Positions 1 through 8,005 of a stretch of DNA of 64,000 bases are shown one piece after another. Position 1 is the first letter of the stretch, and each line of letters starts with the position of its first letter. Both the position numbers and the translations under genes were made by a program. This stretch comes from JBFMCC01 sp037445635 (GTDB lineage Bacteria; Chloroflexota; Anaerolineae; Anaerolineales; Villigracilaceae), in assembly GCA_037445635.1 (NCBI GenBank), contig JBBIKC010000004.1:40339-104338 (forward strand). The letters are read 5' to 3'. Under the pieces are notes generated by a model. That model saw nothing but the letters and a program-made list of their open reading frames with translations, was not told the DNA's origin and made no database searches.

Positions 1-1
1 C

Positions 2-943
2 AATGTTCAGCGCAGTATCGAGCCATTGAATGCCCTGGGTCAATTGAGCGCGAAGAACTTTGCGCAGATTATTGCCGAAGAGAAGTTCGATTGCTCGTAT
101 CGGGAAAAAGGTTTGCTGTTTTTGTATAAAACCGAGAAAGCCTTCCGCGATGGACGGCACGAATGCGAGTTCATGCAGAAGCATGGAATTCCCGTCAGCG
201 TGTACGATAAGTCCAAAATCCGCGAAGTCGAGCCCGCCGCGCTGGGGGATGTCATTGGCGGCGTGCATTTCACGGGGGACGCGCATCTCAACCCCGCGGT
301 GTTTCTCAAACTGTTGAGCGGCCGCGTCCGCGCCATGGGTGCGGAAATGTTCGAGGGGGCGGCAGTCATGGGATTTGAATCAGCGGGAGAAAAGGTTCGG
401 GTGGCGCAAACAAACGCGGGTGAGTTCGACGCGGAGCAAGTTGTCCTTGCGGCGGGCGCATTGACTCCATCCGTTGTAAAAGATTTGAAATTGAATATTC
501 CCATCCAGCCCGCGCGCGGATACAGCATGACCATGTCCGCGGCGAAGACAATGCCGGGCCACGCGTTGATACTCGGGGAAAGAAGAATCGCTGTCACTCC
601 GATGGGTGAACTCCTGCGATTCACGGGGCGGCTCGAAATCGGCAATTACAGCATGGAGCCGAATCCCGTTTGGATTCGGCGCATCGAAAACTCGGCGCGT
701 GAATACCTGCGCCTGGATGAAAAACTGGAGCTCAAAGAGACGTGGGCGGGACTGCGCCCCGTCACGCCGGATGGCGTGCCCATCATTGGGAAATCTCCGA
801 AGCACGACAATTTGTTTCTCGCGACAGGTCATGCCATGCTGGGGCTGTCGCTCGGCCCGGGAACGGGTCAGATTGTGGCGGAGTTGGTCAATGGACGCGA
901 GCCTGCATTTGATTTGAGTCCGCTTCGGCTGGAGAGATTCTAG
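2..943 (+). CDS. FAD-dependent D-amino-acid dehydrogenase/glycine oxidase-type enzyme, 5'-truncated
   Basis: The frame is open from base 2, so the gene enters from upstream and its N-terminal dinucleotide-binding motif is outside the window. What remains (about 314 residues) is the substrate and C-terminal part of a DAO-superfamily flavoenzyme. It has a VVLAAGALTP segment, the conserved WAGLRPVTPDGVPIIG stretch near the end, and the final ATGHAMLGLSLGPGTG flavin-contact motif. Such enzymes oxidise D-amino acids or glycine to the imino acid. The TTG at base 26 is not a credible start because upstream codons continue the homologous-looking sequence. DadA-like versus glycine oxidase cannot be resolved. 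Confidence 0.8.
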   Translation, partial: NVQRSIEPLNALGQLSAKNFAQIIAEEKFDCSYREKGLLFLYKTEKAFRDGRHECEFMQKHGIPVSVYDKSKIREVEPAALGDVIGGVHFTGDAHLNPAVFLKLLSGRVRAMGAEMFEGAAVMGFESAGEKVRVAQTNAGEFDAEQVVLAAGALTPSVVKDLKLNIPIQPARGYSMTMSAAKTMPGHALILGERRIAVTPMGELLRFTGRLEIGNYSMEPNPVWIRRIENSAREYLRLDEKLELKETWAGLRPVTPDGVPIIGKSPKHDNLFLATGHAMLGLSLGPGTGQIVAELVNGREPAFDLSPLRLERF

Positions 944-964
944 CAATGCGCCTCGACTCCGCGC

Positions 965-970
965 TATAAT
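965..970 (+). promoter_or_regulatory. -10 box (TATAAT) for a leaderless GNAT gene
   Basis: A perfect TATAAT ends 7 nt before ATG 978, so a transcript starting at the usual distance would begin at or next to the start codon. It overlaps another in-frame ATG at 969, which argues against that start. No -35 element is obvious. Confidence 0.6.
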
Positions 971-977
971 GCCAGCA

Positions 978-1958
978 ATGACCTCCATCCCCATTCCTGC
1001 CCGCGCCCCCACGCACCCCAACCTGCGCCCGCTCAACATCCTGCGCGACCTCTCCGCCGTCGCCGACCTGATCGAATTGTGCTTCCAGAACAACATGGAC
1101 AGCGAAGGACAGGACTACGTCCGCCAGATGCGCCGCGCCAGCCGCGACGACTCCTTCCTGCGCTGGGCCTCGCGGACCATCGAAGGCGCGTCCATGCCGA
1201 TGAGCGGCTACGTCTGGGAGGAGAACGGCAGGATCGTAGGCAACGCCAGCCTGATCCCCTTCCACCATCGCCGTAAAAGGATAAATCTCATTGCTAACGT
1301 GGCCGTCCACCCCGAAGCGCGCCGACGCGGCATCGCCCGCGCCCTCACCCAGGAATGCCTGAGCCACGCCCGCCAGCGCAAAGCGGATGCGATCTGGCTT
1401 CACGTGCGCGACGACAACCCCGGCGCGATCGCCCTGTATTCCCAGCTGGGATTCCGCGAACGCTTCCGCCGCACCACCTGGCTGTCCGCGGCCGGCCCGG
1501 CCGAACCTTCCGCCGGGCGTCCCGCCTCCATCGTCCCGCGCGCATCCCGCTTCTGGCCCCGGCAAAAGGAATGGCTCGAACGCGCCTATCCCGACGAACT
1601 GGGCTGGTACCGCCTCTTCAACTGGAGCGGCTTCGCTCCCGGCCTGCGCTACTGGCTCTACCTGTTCTTCGTGGACATGAACCTGCGTCAGTGGGCCGCG
1701 CTCGAAGGCGACCACCTGCAAGCGGTTCTTTCCTGGACCAGCGGCGGGCGCGCCGATCCCCTCTGGCTGGCGGCCGCCCCCGACGCCGACCCGCAGGCCG
1801 TCACCGCGCTCCTGCTCCGCGCCCGCGCAGACCTGTCTGCCCGGCGGAAACTGGTGCTCGAGCATCCCGTCGGTCCATTGGACGAATCCATCCGCGCCGC
1901 AGGCTTCGACGCCGCGCGCACGCTCATCTGGATGCGCGCCGAGGGCGCAACGGGTTGA
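978..1958 (+). CDS. GNAT-family N-acetyltransferase with extra C-terminal domain
   Basis: The 326-aa product has an N-terminal GNAT fold: the acetyl-CoA loop VHPEARRRGIARAL lies near residues 115-128 and is followed by an AIALYSQLGFRERF motif near 155-168. The C-terminal half, with WYRLFNWSGFAPGLRYWLYLF near its middle, looks like a degenerate second GNAT half. ATG 978 is preferred over ATG 969 because the -10 box overlaps 969 and sits 7 nt before 978. The substrate is unknown. It follows the truncated oxidase by about 35 bp but probably has its own promoter. Confidence 0.8.
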   Translation: MTSIPIPARAPTHPNLRPLNILRDLSAVADLIELCFQNNMDSEGQDYVRQMRRASRDDSFLRWASRTIEGASMPMSGYVWEENGRIVGNASLIPFHHRRKRINLIANVAVHPEARRRGIARALTQECLSHARQRKADAIWLHVRDDNPGAIALYSQLGFRERFRRTTWLSAAGPAEPSAGRPASIVPRASRFWPRQKEWLERAYPDELGWYRLFNWSGFAPGLRYWLYLFFVDMNLRQWAALEGDHLQAVLSWTSGGRADPLWLAAAPDADPQAVTALLLRARADLSARRKLVLEHPVGPLDESIRAAGFDAARTLIWMRAEGATG

Positions 1959-2006
1959 GTCTGACTGCGTATACTGTTTACGAGAGCGGCTGAACATTAC
2001 TCGCTC

Positions 2007-2028
2007 CCAGCGCCGTCCTCGGCGCTGG
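2007..2028. repeat. Short hairpin repeat (CCAGCGCCG-TCCT-CGGCGCTGG)
   Basis: A perfect 9-bp stem with a TCCT loop, about 50 nt after a stop codon. It is followed by a GCCGC/GCGGC pair and the words TGGAGC and AGAAAAGGAG. Similar hairpins with TCTC or TCCT loops occur after parA (18560) and after a GNAT gene (60533). There is no T-run, so it is more likely a dispersed repeat or processing hairpin than a terminator. Confidence 0.5.
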
Positions 2029-2077
2029 ATACGCCGCCGGGGACAGCGGCTGGAGCACGACAGAAAAGGAGAATCGA

Positions 2078-2458
2078 ATGACGAAATTCATTGTGCGCTG
2101 GGCAATCAACACGGTCGCCCTGTACGTGGCGGTGACCTTCGTGCCCGGCATCGAACTGACCGAAAGCTGGGTATCCATTCTTTGGATCGCGCTGATCTTC
2201 GGCCTCATCAATGCCCTGTTGCGTCCCCTGCTCAAACTGCTCACCTGCCCGCTCATCCTGCTCACGCTCGGCCTGTTCACCCTGCTCATCAACACCTTCC
2301 TGCTCTGGCTCACCAGCATCGTCAGCCAGTCGCTGGGCATCGGCTTCCATGTGGACGGCTTCGGCCCGGCCTTCTGGGGCGGCCTGGTGATCAGCGTCGT
2401 CAGTGTGGTGCTGACGTTCATTCTGAAGGATGAATTGAAAGGCCGCAGAGGCAGGTAA
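2078..2458 (+). CDS. Phage-holin-4-superfamily / YvlD-like small membrane protein
   Basis: A 126-aa integral membrane protein with four hydrophobic segments at roughly residues 6-25, 30-48, 55-78 and 90-115. The pattern GLINALLRPLLKLLTCPL followed by TLGLFTLLINTFLLWLTS is characteristic of the YvlD/phage_holin_4 family (PF04020-like). It starts at ATG 2078 after AAAAGGAG. Despite the family name these proteins are chromosomal, and their role (often linked to envelope stress) is not established. It stands alone, with a terminator right after. Confidence 0.85.
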   Translation: MTKFIVRWAINTVALYVAVTFVPGIELTESWVSILWIALIFGLINALLRPLLKLLTCPLILLTLGLFTLLINTFLLWLTSIVSQSLGIGFHVDGFGPAFWGGLVISVVSVVLTFILKDELKGRRGR

Positions 2459-2471
2459 ACAATCAATTGGT

Positions 2472-2507
2472 AAAAAAGACGGCCGCAATCCTGGCCGTCT
2501 TTTTTTT
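2472..2507. terminator. Intrinsic terminator, bidirectional
   Basis: Stem AAAAAAGACGGCC / GGCCGTCTTTTTT with loop GCAATCCT and A/T tracts on both sides. It lies between the rightward YvlD-like gene and the end of the leftward P1 peptidase gene and can serve both. Confidence 0.9.
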
Positions 2508-2559
2508 GCTGTCAATCATCGTTGCGAGCCCCGATGATCGAACAGGCGGTATTCATCCG

Positions 2560-3552
2560 CTACTTACCCAGCCCCGGCAATCCCCCGGCGGATTCGGCCC
2601 GCGTCGCCGCGCGGACGATGGCCCGGGTCAGCGCTTCCGCCGCGTACGCGCCCACCGTGGAGACATCCGCTTTCTTCCCGCCGGTCGAGAGCGCAAAGAT
2701 CGTATCGCCGTCCAGCATCGTATGCGCCGGGCGGATGGTGCGCGCCACGCCGTCCTGCGCCATCTGGGCAATTTTGTTCGCTTCCGCTTTGGTGAATTTC
2801 GCGTTGACCGCCACCACGCCGACGACCGTGTTGGCGCGCGACGCGAAACCCAGGATACTGCGCCCGATCAACGTCTTCATCATCGCCTGCGTATCCGCGA
2901 ATTGACCCGGCGCGCCGACCCGCAGCGGCCCGGCCTTTGCCGAACGCAGACCCGCGAGGATTTGTCCGTTTTGCGGATCCACCACATCGCCGAAGGCATT
3001 GACCACTGCCAGTGCGCCGACGATCACTCCTGCGCCGATTCGAATGCTGGCGCTTCCCAGCCCGGACTTCATGGCCTGTCTCGCGCCGAACATCTTGCCC
3101 ACCGAGGCGCCCGTCCCCGCGCCGGCGTTGCCCTCGCGCGGCGCGTCAGACGAGGCGGAGGCCGCGGCGCGGTAGCCCATCTCCGCGTCCGGGCGGCGGT
3201 CGGCGCGGCCCACGTTCAGGTCGAAAATGATTGCGGCCGGGACGATGGGTACACGCGCCGCGCCGGTCTCGAATCCGATCTTCCGTTCCTCGAGATAGCG
3301 CATCACGCCGCCGGCCGCGTCCAGACCGAAGGCCGAGCCGCCGGCCAGCAGCACGGCGTGGACCTTCTCGACGAGATTGAGGGGATTCAACAGGTCGGTC
3401 TCGCGTGTGCCGGGCGCGCCCCCGCGCACGTCCACGCCGCCGACCGCGCCCTTGCGGCACAGCACCACCGTACAGCCGGTCAGCGCCTCATCATCCTGCG
3501 CGTGACCGACTTCGATGCCGGGCACATCTGTGATGGCATTTTTAAATTTCAT
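2560..3552 (-). CDS. P1-family peptidase (DmpA/NylC-type N-terminal nucleophile hydrolase)
   Basis: A 330-aa member of the S58/P1 family, which self-cleaves into alpha and beta chains and hydrolyses N-terminal or beta-aminopeptide-type amides. Visible marks are the N-terminal ITDVPGIEVGHAQ, GGVDVRGGAPGTRETDLL, LLAGGSAFGLDAAGGVMRYLEE, and the processing site ANTVVGVVAVNA, with Thr about residue 242 as expected nucleophile. The beta chain would be about 89 residues. ATG 3552 is chosen because the family begins MxxxITDVPGI and it lies 8 bp after the stop of the 58-aa gene. It is last in a three-gene leftward group. Confidence 0.88.
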   Translation of the reverse strand: MKFKNAITDVPGIEVGHAQDDEALTGCTVVLCRKGAVGGVDVRGGAPGTRETDLLNPLNLVEKVHAVLLAGGSAFGLDAAGGVMRYLEERKIGFETGAARVPIVPAAIIFDLNVGRADRRPDAEMGYRAAASASSDAPREGNAGAGTGASVGKMFGARQAMKSGLGSASIRIGAGVIVGALAVVNAFGDVVDPQNGQILAGLRSAKAGPLRVGAPGQFADTQAMMKTLIGRSILGFASRANTVVGVVAVNAKFTKAEANKIAQMAQDGVARTIRPAHTMLDGDTIFALSTGGKKADVSTVGAYAAEALTRAIVRAATRAESAGGLPGLGK

Positions 3553-3560
3553 TGAAAAGG

Positions 3561-3737
3561 TCAGCCAAGTCCGCGTACCAGTTGCAGGAACTCCTCCCAC
3601 TCCTCCTCGAAGAAATGGATGGTGACGTTGTTCAGTTCCACGTGATAGGTGGTCTCGCCGTCCGGCTCTTCGGCCTTCCAGGCCAGATAGTTATCGGTCT
3701 CGGCGATGGTTTCGGTGCGGGGTTCATCCTTAGGCAT
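3561..3737 (-). CDS. Small acidic protein, 58 aa, unknown function
   Basis: A short frame with a good ribosome-binding site (AGGAG about 7 nt upstream) between two genes of the same direction. It begins MPKDEPRTETIAETDNYLAW and ends HFFEEEWEEFLQLVRGLG. The region TTYHVELNNVTIHFFEEEW suggests a two-stranded sheet followed by a helix. Spacing is tight: about 10 bp from the permease stop and 8 bp to the P1 peptidase start, so it is very likely a translated member of this group. No known family is recognised. Confidence 0.75.
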   Translation of the reverse strand: MPKDEPRTETIAETDNYLAWKAEEPDGETTYHVELNNVTIHFFEEEWEEFLQLVRGLG

Positions 3738-3746
3738 TGCGGTCTC

Positions 3747-4958
3747 CTAACTTTTACGCTGCTTGCCGCGCAGGGACTTGAGCCAGCCAAGCAGGCGTTG
3801 CAACAGGGTCGGCCCGGGCGGCGGACCGGTCTCCTCCACTTCGGGCCAGGGATCTTGGTCGAGCATCTTGCGGGAAACATACTGCCAGAGCAGTTTGAAG
3901 GTTGCCAGCATGGGCGCGGCAATCACCACGCCCAGCACACCCAGCAGGTTGGCGGCCACGATGGCGGCCACCAGCACGCCGGCCGGGTGGACGCGCAGAG
4001 CGTCGGCCATGATGCGCGGCGAAACGACGTTATCGAAGATCTGGTCAATGATGAGGGCGATGACGATGACCACCAGCATGAAGGTCAGAGGCGGCATATC
4101 GAACAGTTTATGCGGCTGGAAGAAAGTCACCAGGCCCAGGGCCGTCCAGTTGATGGCCGGACCGACGTAGGGCACGAAGCGCGCCAATCCCGCCATGAGC
4201 GCCAGGCCGATGGCGTAACGGACTCCCAGAATGGACAGAACGATGGTGTAAATGATGACCGTCGCGAAGAAGACGATCACCTGTCCGCGCAGGAACGCGT
4301 TCCAGATGCGGCTGAGCTCGCGTCCCAGGCGGCTGAGATCGGCGGTGTAGCCCGGGATGTCCACCTGGATCAAGCGTTCGCGCAGGCCTCCGCTTTCTAT
4401 CAGGATGAAATAGGAGACCAGCAGGACGAACAGGCTCCACCCAACCACGCTGGCGGCCTGGCTGGCGAGAGAGCTGATGATCGTTCCGGTGCGGCTCAAC
4501 AGAGACTGTCCGAAGGAGAGCAATTGGTCGCTGATGGAACTGATGTCGAGCGCTTGCAGGTCGATCCCGAATCGGGCGGCCTGCGCGGCGATCACGCTGA
4601 TGAGTTCGGGCAGCTGGTCCAGGCTGGATTGCAATAACGTGATCAGGCTCTGGATCTGCTGGACGAGTCCCACACCCCCGGCGGTCAGCAGGCCCAGCAG
4701 GAGCATGAGCATGAACAGGTATAGCAGGCTGACGGAGGCGCGCCACGAAACGCGCACAGAGCGGCTGATGAAAGCGGCGGCTGGCTGCAGGAGATAAGCA
4801 AGGATGAACGCGATGATCAGCGGCCCCAGGATGAACTGGAAACGCACCAGGAACGCGGCCGCGATCGCCACGATGGTCAACGCGACCACCAGTTTGGTGT
4901 TGGAACGCCACGCCGGAGAGGAGGGATTGGGTTGCGACACGATATAAGCCTCTGGCAA
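3747..4958 (-). CDS. AI-2E family transporter (PF01594-type polytopic membrane protein)
   Basis: A 403-aa protein with about eight hydrophobic segments: two near residues 25-65, a helical soluble middle (QSLITLLQSSLDQLPELISVI), then a cluster that includes VPYVGPAINWTALGL and DNVVSPRIMADALRVHPAGVLVAAIVAANLLGVLGVVIAAP. The last stretch is the family signature. Members are proposed exporters of AI-2 or ion/proton antiporters, so the substrate is uncertain. The first codon is TTG 4958; GTG 4940 (VSQPNPSSP) is an alternative. It is first of the leftward group with the 58-aa gene and P1 peptidase. Confidence 0.88.
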   Translation of the reverse strand: MPEAYIVSQPNPSSPAWRSNTKLVVALTIVAIAAAFLVRFQFILGPLIIAFILAYLLQPAAAFISRSVRVSWRASVSLLYLFMLMLLLGLLTAGGVGLVQQIQSLITLLQSSLDQLPELISVIAAQAARFGIDLQALDISSISDQLLSFGQSLLSRTGTIISSLASQAASVVGWSLFVLLVSYFILIESGGLRERLIQVDIPGYTADLSRLGRELSRIWNAFLRGQVIVFFATVIIYTIVLSILGVRYAIGLALMAGLARFVPYVGPAINWTALGLVTFFQPHKLFDMPPLTFMLVVIVIALIIDQIFDNVVSPRIMADALRVHPAGVLVAAIVAANLLGVLGVVIAAPMLATFKLLWQYVSRKMLDQDPWPEVEETGPPPGPTLLQRLLGWLKSLRGKQRKS

Positions 4959-4993
4959 AATCTGTGTGCTTCGATTTTACAACACTTTGAAAT

Positions 4994-5027
4994 AAAAAAC
5001 GCCCCGCAGGTTTTATGCCTGCGGGGC
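4994..5027 (-). terminator. Intrinsic terminator of the FHA gene
   Basis: On the minus strand, GCCCCGCAGG pairs with CCTGCGGGGC (10 bp, 7-nt loop) and is followed by GTTTTTTATTT. It lies just after the stop of the FHA protein gene. Confidence 0.92.
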
Positions 5028-5037
5028 AGTCGGGACT

Positions 5038-5604
5038 TTACGGACAACCGCCGAGGAAGGGGAAGAACGTGCACCACATACTGTTGGCGTCCACCCAGAA
5101 CAGAAAGCCCACGCAGGCGCATACGAACAGGAGAATGCCGGCGGCGACGATGATGGGCAGCATGTTGTTCTTGCGCGGAGAGACCATCGGGCCGGCAGGA
5201 ACCTGTCCGGCCACGGGGGCAGCCATGGGAGGCGGCGCGGGCACCGGGCGTGAGGAACGCGCCGCAGAGCGCGGCGAGGCCAGGGTCGCGGCTGGGTCGA
5301 AGTCCGCCGATTCATAAGCCAGCACAATCTGCTCGCCGAACGAGACCACGTCCCCGGGCTTCAGCACGACCGGGCCCGCGATGCGCTGTCCGTTCACGTG
5401 CGTGCCATTGGTGGAACCGCTGTCTTCGATCACGTATTTGCCGCCCTGAAAGATCAAACGCGCGTGGCGGCGCGAGATCTCGGCGTCGTTGATTTGAATG
5501 GTGTTGGACGAATCGCGCCCGATGGTAATGGTATCGCTTTCGAGGGCGTACATGGCGCCCGGCGTCGGTCCCGATCGCATCACAAATTGGAATCTAGCGG
5601 CCAT
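5038..5604 (-). CDS. FHA-domain protein with C-terminal membrane anchor
   Basis: A 188-aa protein. Residues about 5-95 form a forkhead-associated domain, which binds phosphothreonine: ITIGRDSSNTIQI, EISRRHARL and DSGSTNGTHVNG carry the conserved Gly-Arg, Ser-Arg-His and Asn residues. A Pro/Ala linker leads to one transmembrane helix (NNMLPIIVAAGILLFVCACV) and a short tail with two Cys. ATG 5604 is chosen because GGAGGAG lies just upstream; earlier codons add sequence unlike an FHA N-terminus. It follows lipB, but a functional link is unclear. The kinase it might read is not in this window. Confidence 0.88.
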   Translation of the reverse strand: MAARFQFVMRSGPTPGAMYALESDTITIGRDSSNTIQINDAEISRRHARLIFQGGKYVIEDSGSTNGTHVNGQRIAGPVVLKPGDVVSFGEQIVLAYESADFDPAATLASPRSAARSSRPVPAPPPMAAPVAGQVPAGPMVSPRKNNMLPIIVAAGILLFVCACVGFLFWVDANSMWCTFFPFLGGCP

Positions 5605-5653
5605 CTTTCTCCTCCAACAAAGACTGGGAAAATCTGCGCATAGTGTACAAGGT

Positions 5654-6529
5654 TCAGGGCAAAAAGTCAACGGAGGGATGCGGCGTCACCTTGTACTCAA
5701 AAGCATCGGCGAACGCGGCGGTCACCTCGCGCTTGACCGCCTCCATCGTTGGCACAGGCGAAAGCAAATCCTCCAGCGAGGCCACCGGCTCGTCCTGCAG
5801 GCCGCAGGCGATGATTCCCTCCCAGTACGACATGTCTGGATTCACGTTCAGCGCGAAGCCGTGACGCGAAACGCCGCGCGCGTCCACCTTGACGCCGATG
5901 GCCGCGAGCTTGGCGGGCCTGGCGCGATCCTCCGGACGGCATCTTGAACAGCGCGACCAGACATCCGCCTGCACCCACACGCCGGTCTTCCCGGACCTCT
6001 GGCCTGCCGCCAGCCCGAGACGCGCCAGCGCGGCGATAAGCGTTTTCTCCAGTTTGCGGATGTAGCCCACGTAATCGGCATCGGGAATACGAGTTTGGAC
6101 CGCGAAGCCGCGAAGGTCGCGAAGATTTTCATCCCCTTCGCGAAGTTCATTCGCCTTCGCGTTCTTCTTTTCTTCGCGGTGAGAGTTCGACGCGTTTTCA
6201 ATCGGAGAGAGCGGCAACAACGGATATCCCACCAACTGCCCCGGCCCGTGATAGGTCACGTCGCCGCCGCGGTCCACCCAGTGAATGGCAATCCCTTTTT
6301 GTCTCAACTGCTCTTCTCCCCACAGCAGATTCTCAGCCCGCCCTCTTCTGCCAAAGGTATAAACGTGGGGATGCTCCAGCAACAGCAATGTCGGCGGACG
6401 CGTCCCCGCGGCGATCTCCGCCGCGTACTCGTCCTGCAGTTTCCAGGCGCGTTCGTACTCGATCAAGCCGAGGTCTTCCACAACGACCGTGGACAGTGGA
6501 CGGTGGACAGTTGCCGAATTCCGACTCAC
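5654..6529 (-). CDS. lipB: Octanoyltransferase LipB with an inserted repeat-encoded segment
   Basis: Lipoyl(octanoyl) transferase moves octanoyl from acyl carrier protein to lipoyl domains. Seen are LLLEHPHVYTFGRRG, the signature VDRGGDVTYHGPGQLVGYP, a KTGVWV segment and the C-terminal HGFALNVNPDMSYWEGIIACGL with the usual cysteine. Between PLLPLSPIEN and RIPDADYVGYIRKLE lie about 34 extra, highly charged residues encoded by an 82-bp inverted repeat (6099-6180). The frame also holds an atypical CSRCRP stretch near residue 195. GTG 6529 gives 291 aa; GTG 6481 (EDLGLIEYERAW) fits the family's usual start better, and the extra codons come from GTCCAC-type repeats. Activity with the insert is not proven. 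Confidence 0.88.
   Translation of the reverse strand: MSRNSATVHRPLSTVVVEDLGLIEYERAWKLQDEYAAEIAAGTRPPTLLLLEHPHVYTFGRRGRAENLLWGEEQLRQKGIAIHWVDRGGDVTYHGPGQLVGYPLLPLSPIENASNSHREEKKNAKANELREGDENLRDLRGFAVQTRIPDADYVGYIRKLEKTLIAALARLGLAAGQRSGKTGVWVQADVWSRCSRCRPEDRARPAKLAAIGVKVDARGVSRHGFALNVNPDMSYWEGIIACGLQDEPVASLEDLLSPVPTMEAVKREVTAAFADAFEYKVTPHPSVDFLP
6099..6180. repeat. 82-bp inverted-repeat element, copy A, inside lipB
   Basis: It begins ACCGCGAAG and ends CTTCGCGGT, with internal CGCGAAG/CTTCGCG words giving extra pairing. Length and ends match copy B at 19860-19941, and CCTTCGCG falls at the same offset (56-63) in both. It is read in frame as a Glu/Lys/Arg-rich segment of LipB. Confidence 0.8.
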
Positions 6530-6546
6530 GATACCCGATTCCCGAG

Positions 6547-7926
6547 TTACAAATTTCCAAATATCCGCCGATACAGATCCGATTCCAGCAAGCCGTTCGG
6601 GTCACAGCGCTTCTTCAACCGCTTGAACTTCGCCATAGTCTCCTCGCCGTAGAATTTGCGGGCGGTCTCCGCGGTCGTTTCGCTGTTCTTAGCGAAGTAG
6701 AATCTTCCGCCCGCTTCAAGGACGATTCGATCGAACTCTTGCAGCATCTTGGCCATCACTTCGCGGCGGCGGACTTTAAAATCCAGCGCGAGCGAGAACC
6801 CGTCCACGGCGTGGGTGAGCAGGAAGCGGTCCGGGCGGTGGCGTTTGGTCACGCCGAGGTAGGAGGGGAGGCCGCGCCGTTTGGCGAGGGCCAGCAATTC
6901 GGTCCACGCGTGAAGCGCTGTTTCTTTGGGGAGGAATGACTGATATTGAATGAGGCCGCTGCGTCCGTACGACAATTCCCACAACGGGACATAATCCAGC
7001 AGGAAATGAAAGGCCGCGTGCGATTGTCGGAAGGTGTGACGCCGCAACGACGTAATGTACTTACCCGTATTGACAGCCCACGCACCGGGATTGTTCATGA
7101 ACGGAGTCATGAAGTAATGTAAAAGCGATTTGGGCATCACGCCGAACAAGCGGCTCGGCAGATTCTGATACGCGAGTTGCATCGTCTTCTGCGGCTCGGG
7201 GTCTTCGCCCTCGTGCAGATAGTTCGCGGCATGAATCTGTCCGTGGCCAATCGTGATCGTATCCAGCCAGCCGACGATGTAATCGTACTTCGGCGCGCCG
7301 TCTTCGAGTGACTGCAATTGTTCCTTGAGCGTGCGCGTCGGCCAGGCATGCACTTCGAGCAGGCCCGAATGCATTTTCTTCATTTGCAGGGTGATCGAAG
7401 TGAAAACCCCCAACATGCCCAGTCCGCCGATCATGGCATAGAACAGCTCGGCATTTTTATTCGGCGTACAGGAAACCTCCGCGCCGGTAGGCAGGATGGC
7501 CGTGAACCCGGTCACATGCTCGCCGATGGGCCCCATGCGGTAGTTGTTCTTGCCGTGAATGTTCGCGCCGAGACAGCCGCCCAGCGTGGTGAACATCGTG
7601 CCCGAAACGACCGGCGGCCACCAGCCATCGGGCAGGACTCTCTGCCATAATTGCTGGAGCGTGACCCCGGGCTCGCATCGCACCACGCCCGAGGCTGGAT
7701 CCCATTCGAGGATTCGATTCATCGCCGACAGGTCGAGCACGATGCCGCCGCCGTTCATGGAGGCGTCGTTGTAACTGCGCCCCGCCCCGCGCGCCGCGAC
7801 GGTGAGACCGTCCTTCTTCGCGAGTTGAAACACCTTGTAAATCTCGTCCGCGTTGCGCGGTCGAACGAGATACGATTGTGACTTGAGCGAGTGTCCGAAG
7901 TTTTCGAGGGTGGTAAAGGTTGGCAT
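6547..7926 (-). CDS. FAD-linked oxidase, DprE1-like (decaprenylphosphoryl-ribose oxidase family)
   Basis: A 459-aa FAD_binding_4 oxidase. The FAD domain shows ARGAGRSYNDASMNGGGIVLDL, VRCEPGVTLQQLW and GTMFTTLGGCLGANIHGKNNYRMG. The C-terminal end, CDPNGLLESDLYRRI, is typical of DprE1 and related sugar or polyol oxidases. In mycobacteria DprE1 oxidises decaprenylphosphoryl ribose and DprE2 reduces the keto product. Here the adjacent upstream gene is a short-chain dehydrogenase of the right kind, supporting a DprE1/DprE2-like epimerase pair on a polyprenyl-linked sugar. ATG 7926 is chosen; the earlier 25 codons consist of GGTTGG-type repeat sequence. The substrate is inferred only. Confidence 0.8.
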   Translation of the reverse strand: MPTFTTLENFGHSLKSQSYLVRPRNADEIYKVFQLAKKDGLTVAARGAGRSYNDASMNGGGIVLDLSAMNRILEWDPASGVVRCEPGVTLQQLWQRVLPDGWWPPVVSGTMFTTLGGCLGANIHGKNNYRMGPIGEHVTGFTAILPTGAEVSCTPNKNAELFYAMIGGLGMLGVFTSITLQMKKMHSGLLEVHAWPTRTLKEQLQSLEDGAPKYDYIVGWLDTITIGHGQIHAANYLHEGEDPEPQKTMQLAYQNLPSRLFGVMPKSLLHYFMTPFMNNPGAWAVNTGKYITSLRRHTFRQSHAAFHFLLDYVPLWELSYGRSGLIQYQSFLPKETALHAWTELLALAKRRGLPSYLGVTKRHRPDRFLLTHAVDGFSLALDFKVRRREVMAKMLQEFDRIVLEAGGRFYFAKNSETTAETARKFYGEETMAKFKRLKKRCDPNGLLESDLYRRIFGNL

Positions 7927-8005
7927 GTTGGAAGGTTTGAAGGTTGGCAGGTTGGCAGGCCAGAGGGATTGGGATTCGACGATCTCAAATTCACTTTTCA
8001 AAAAA

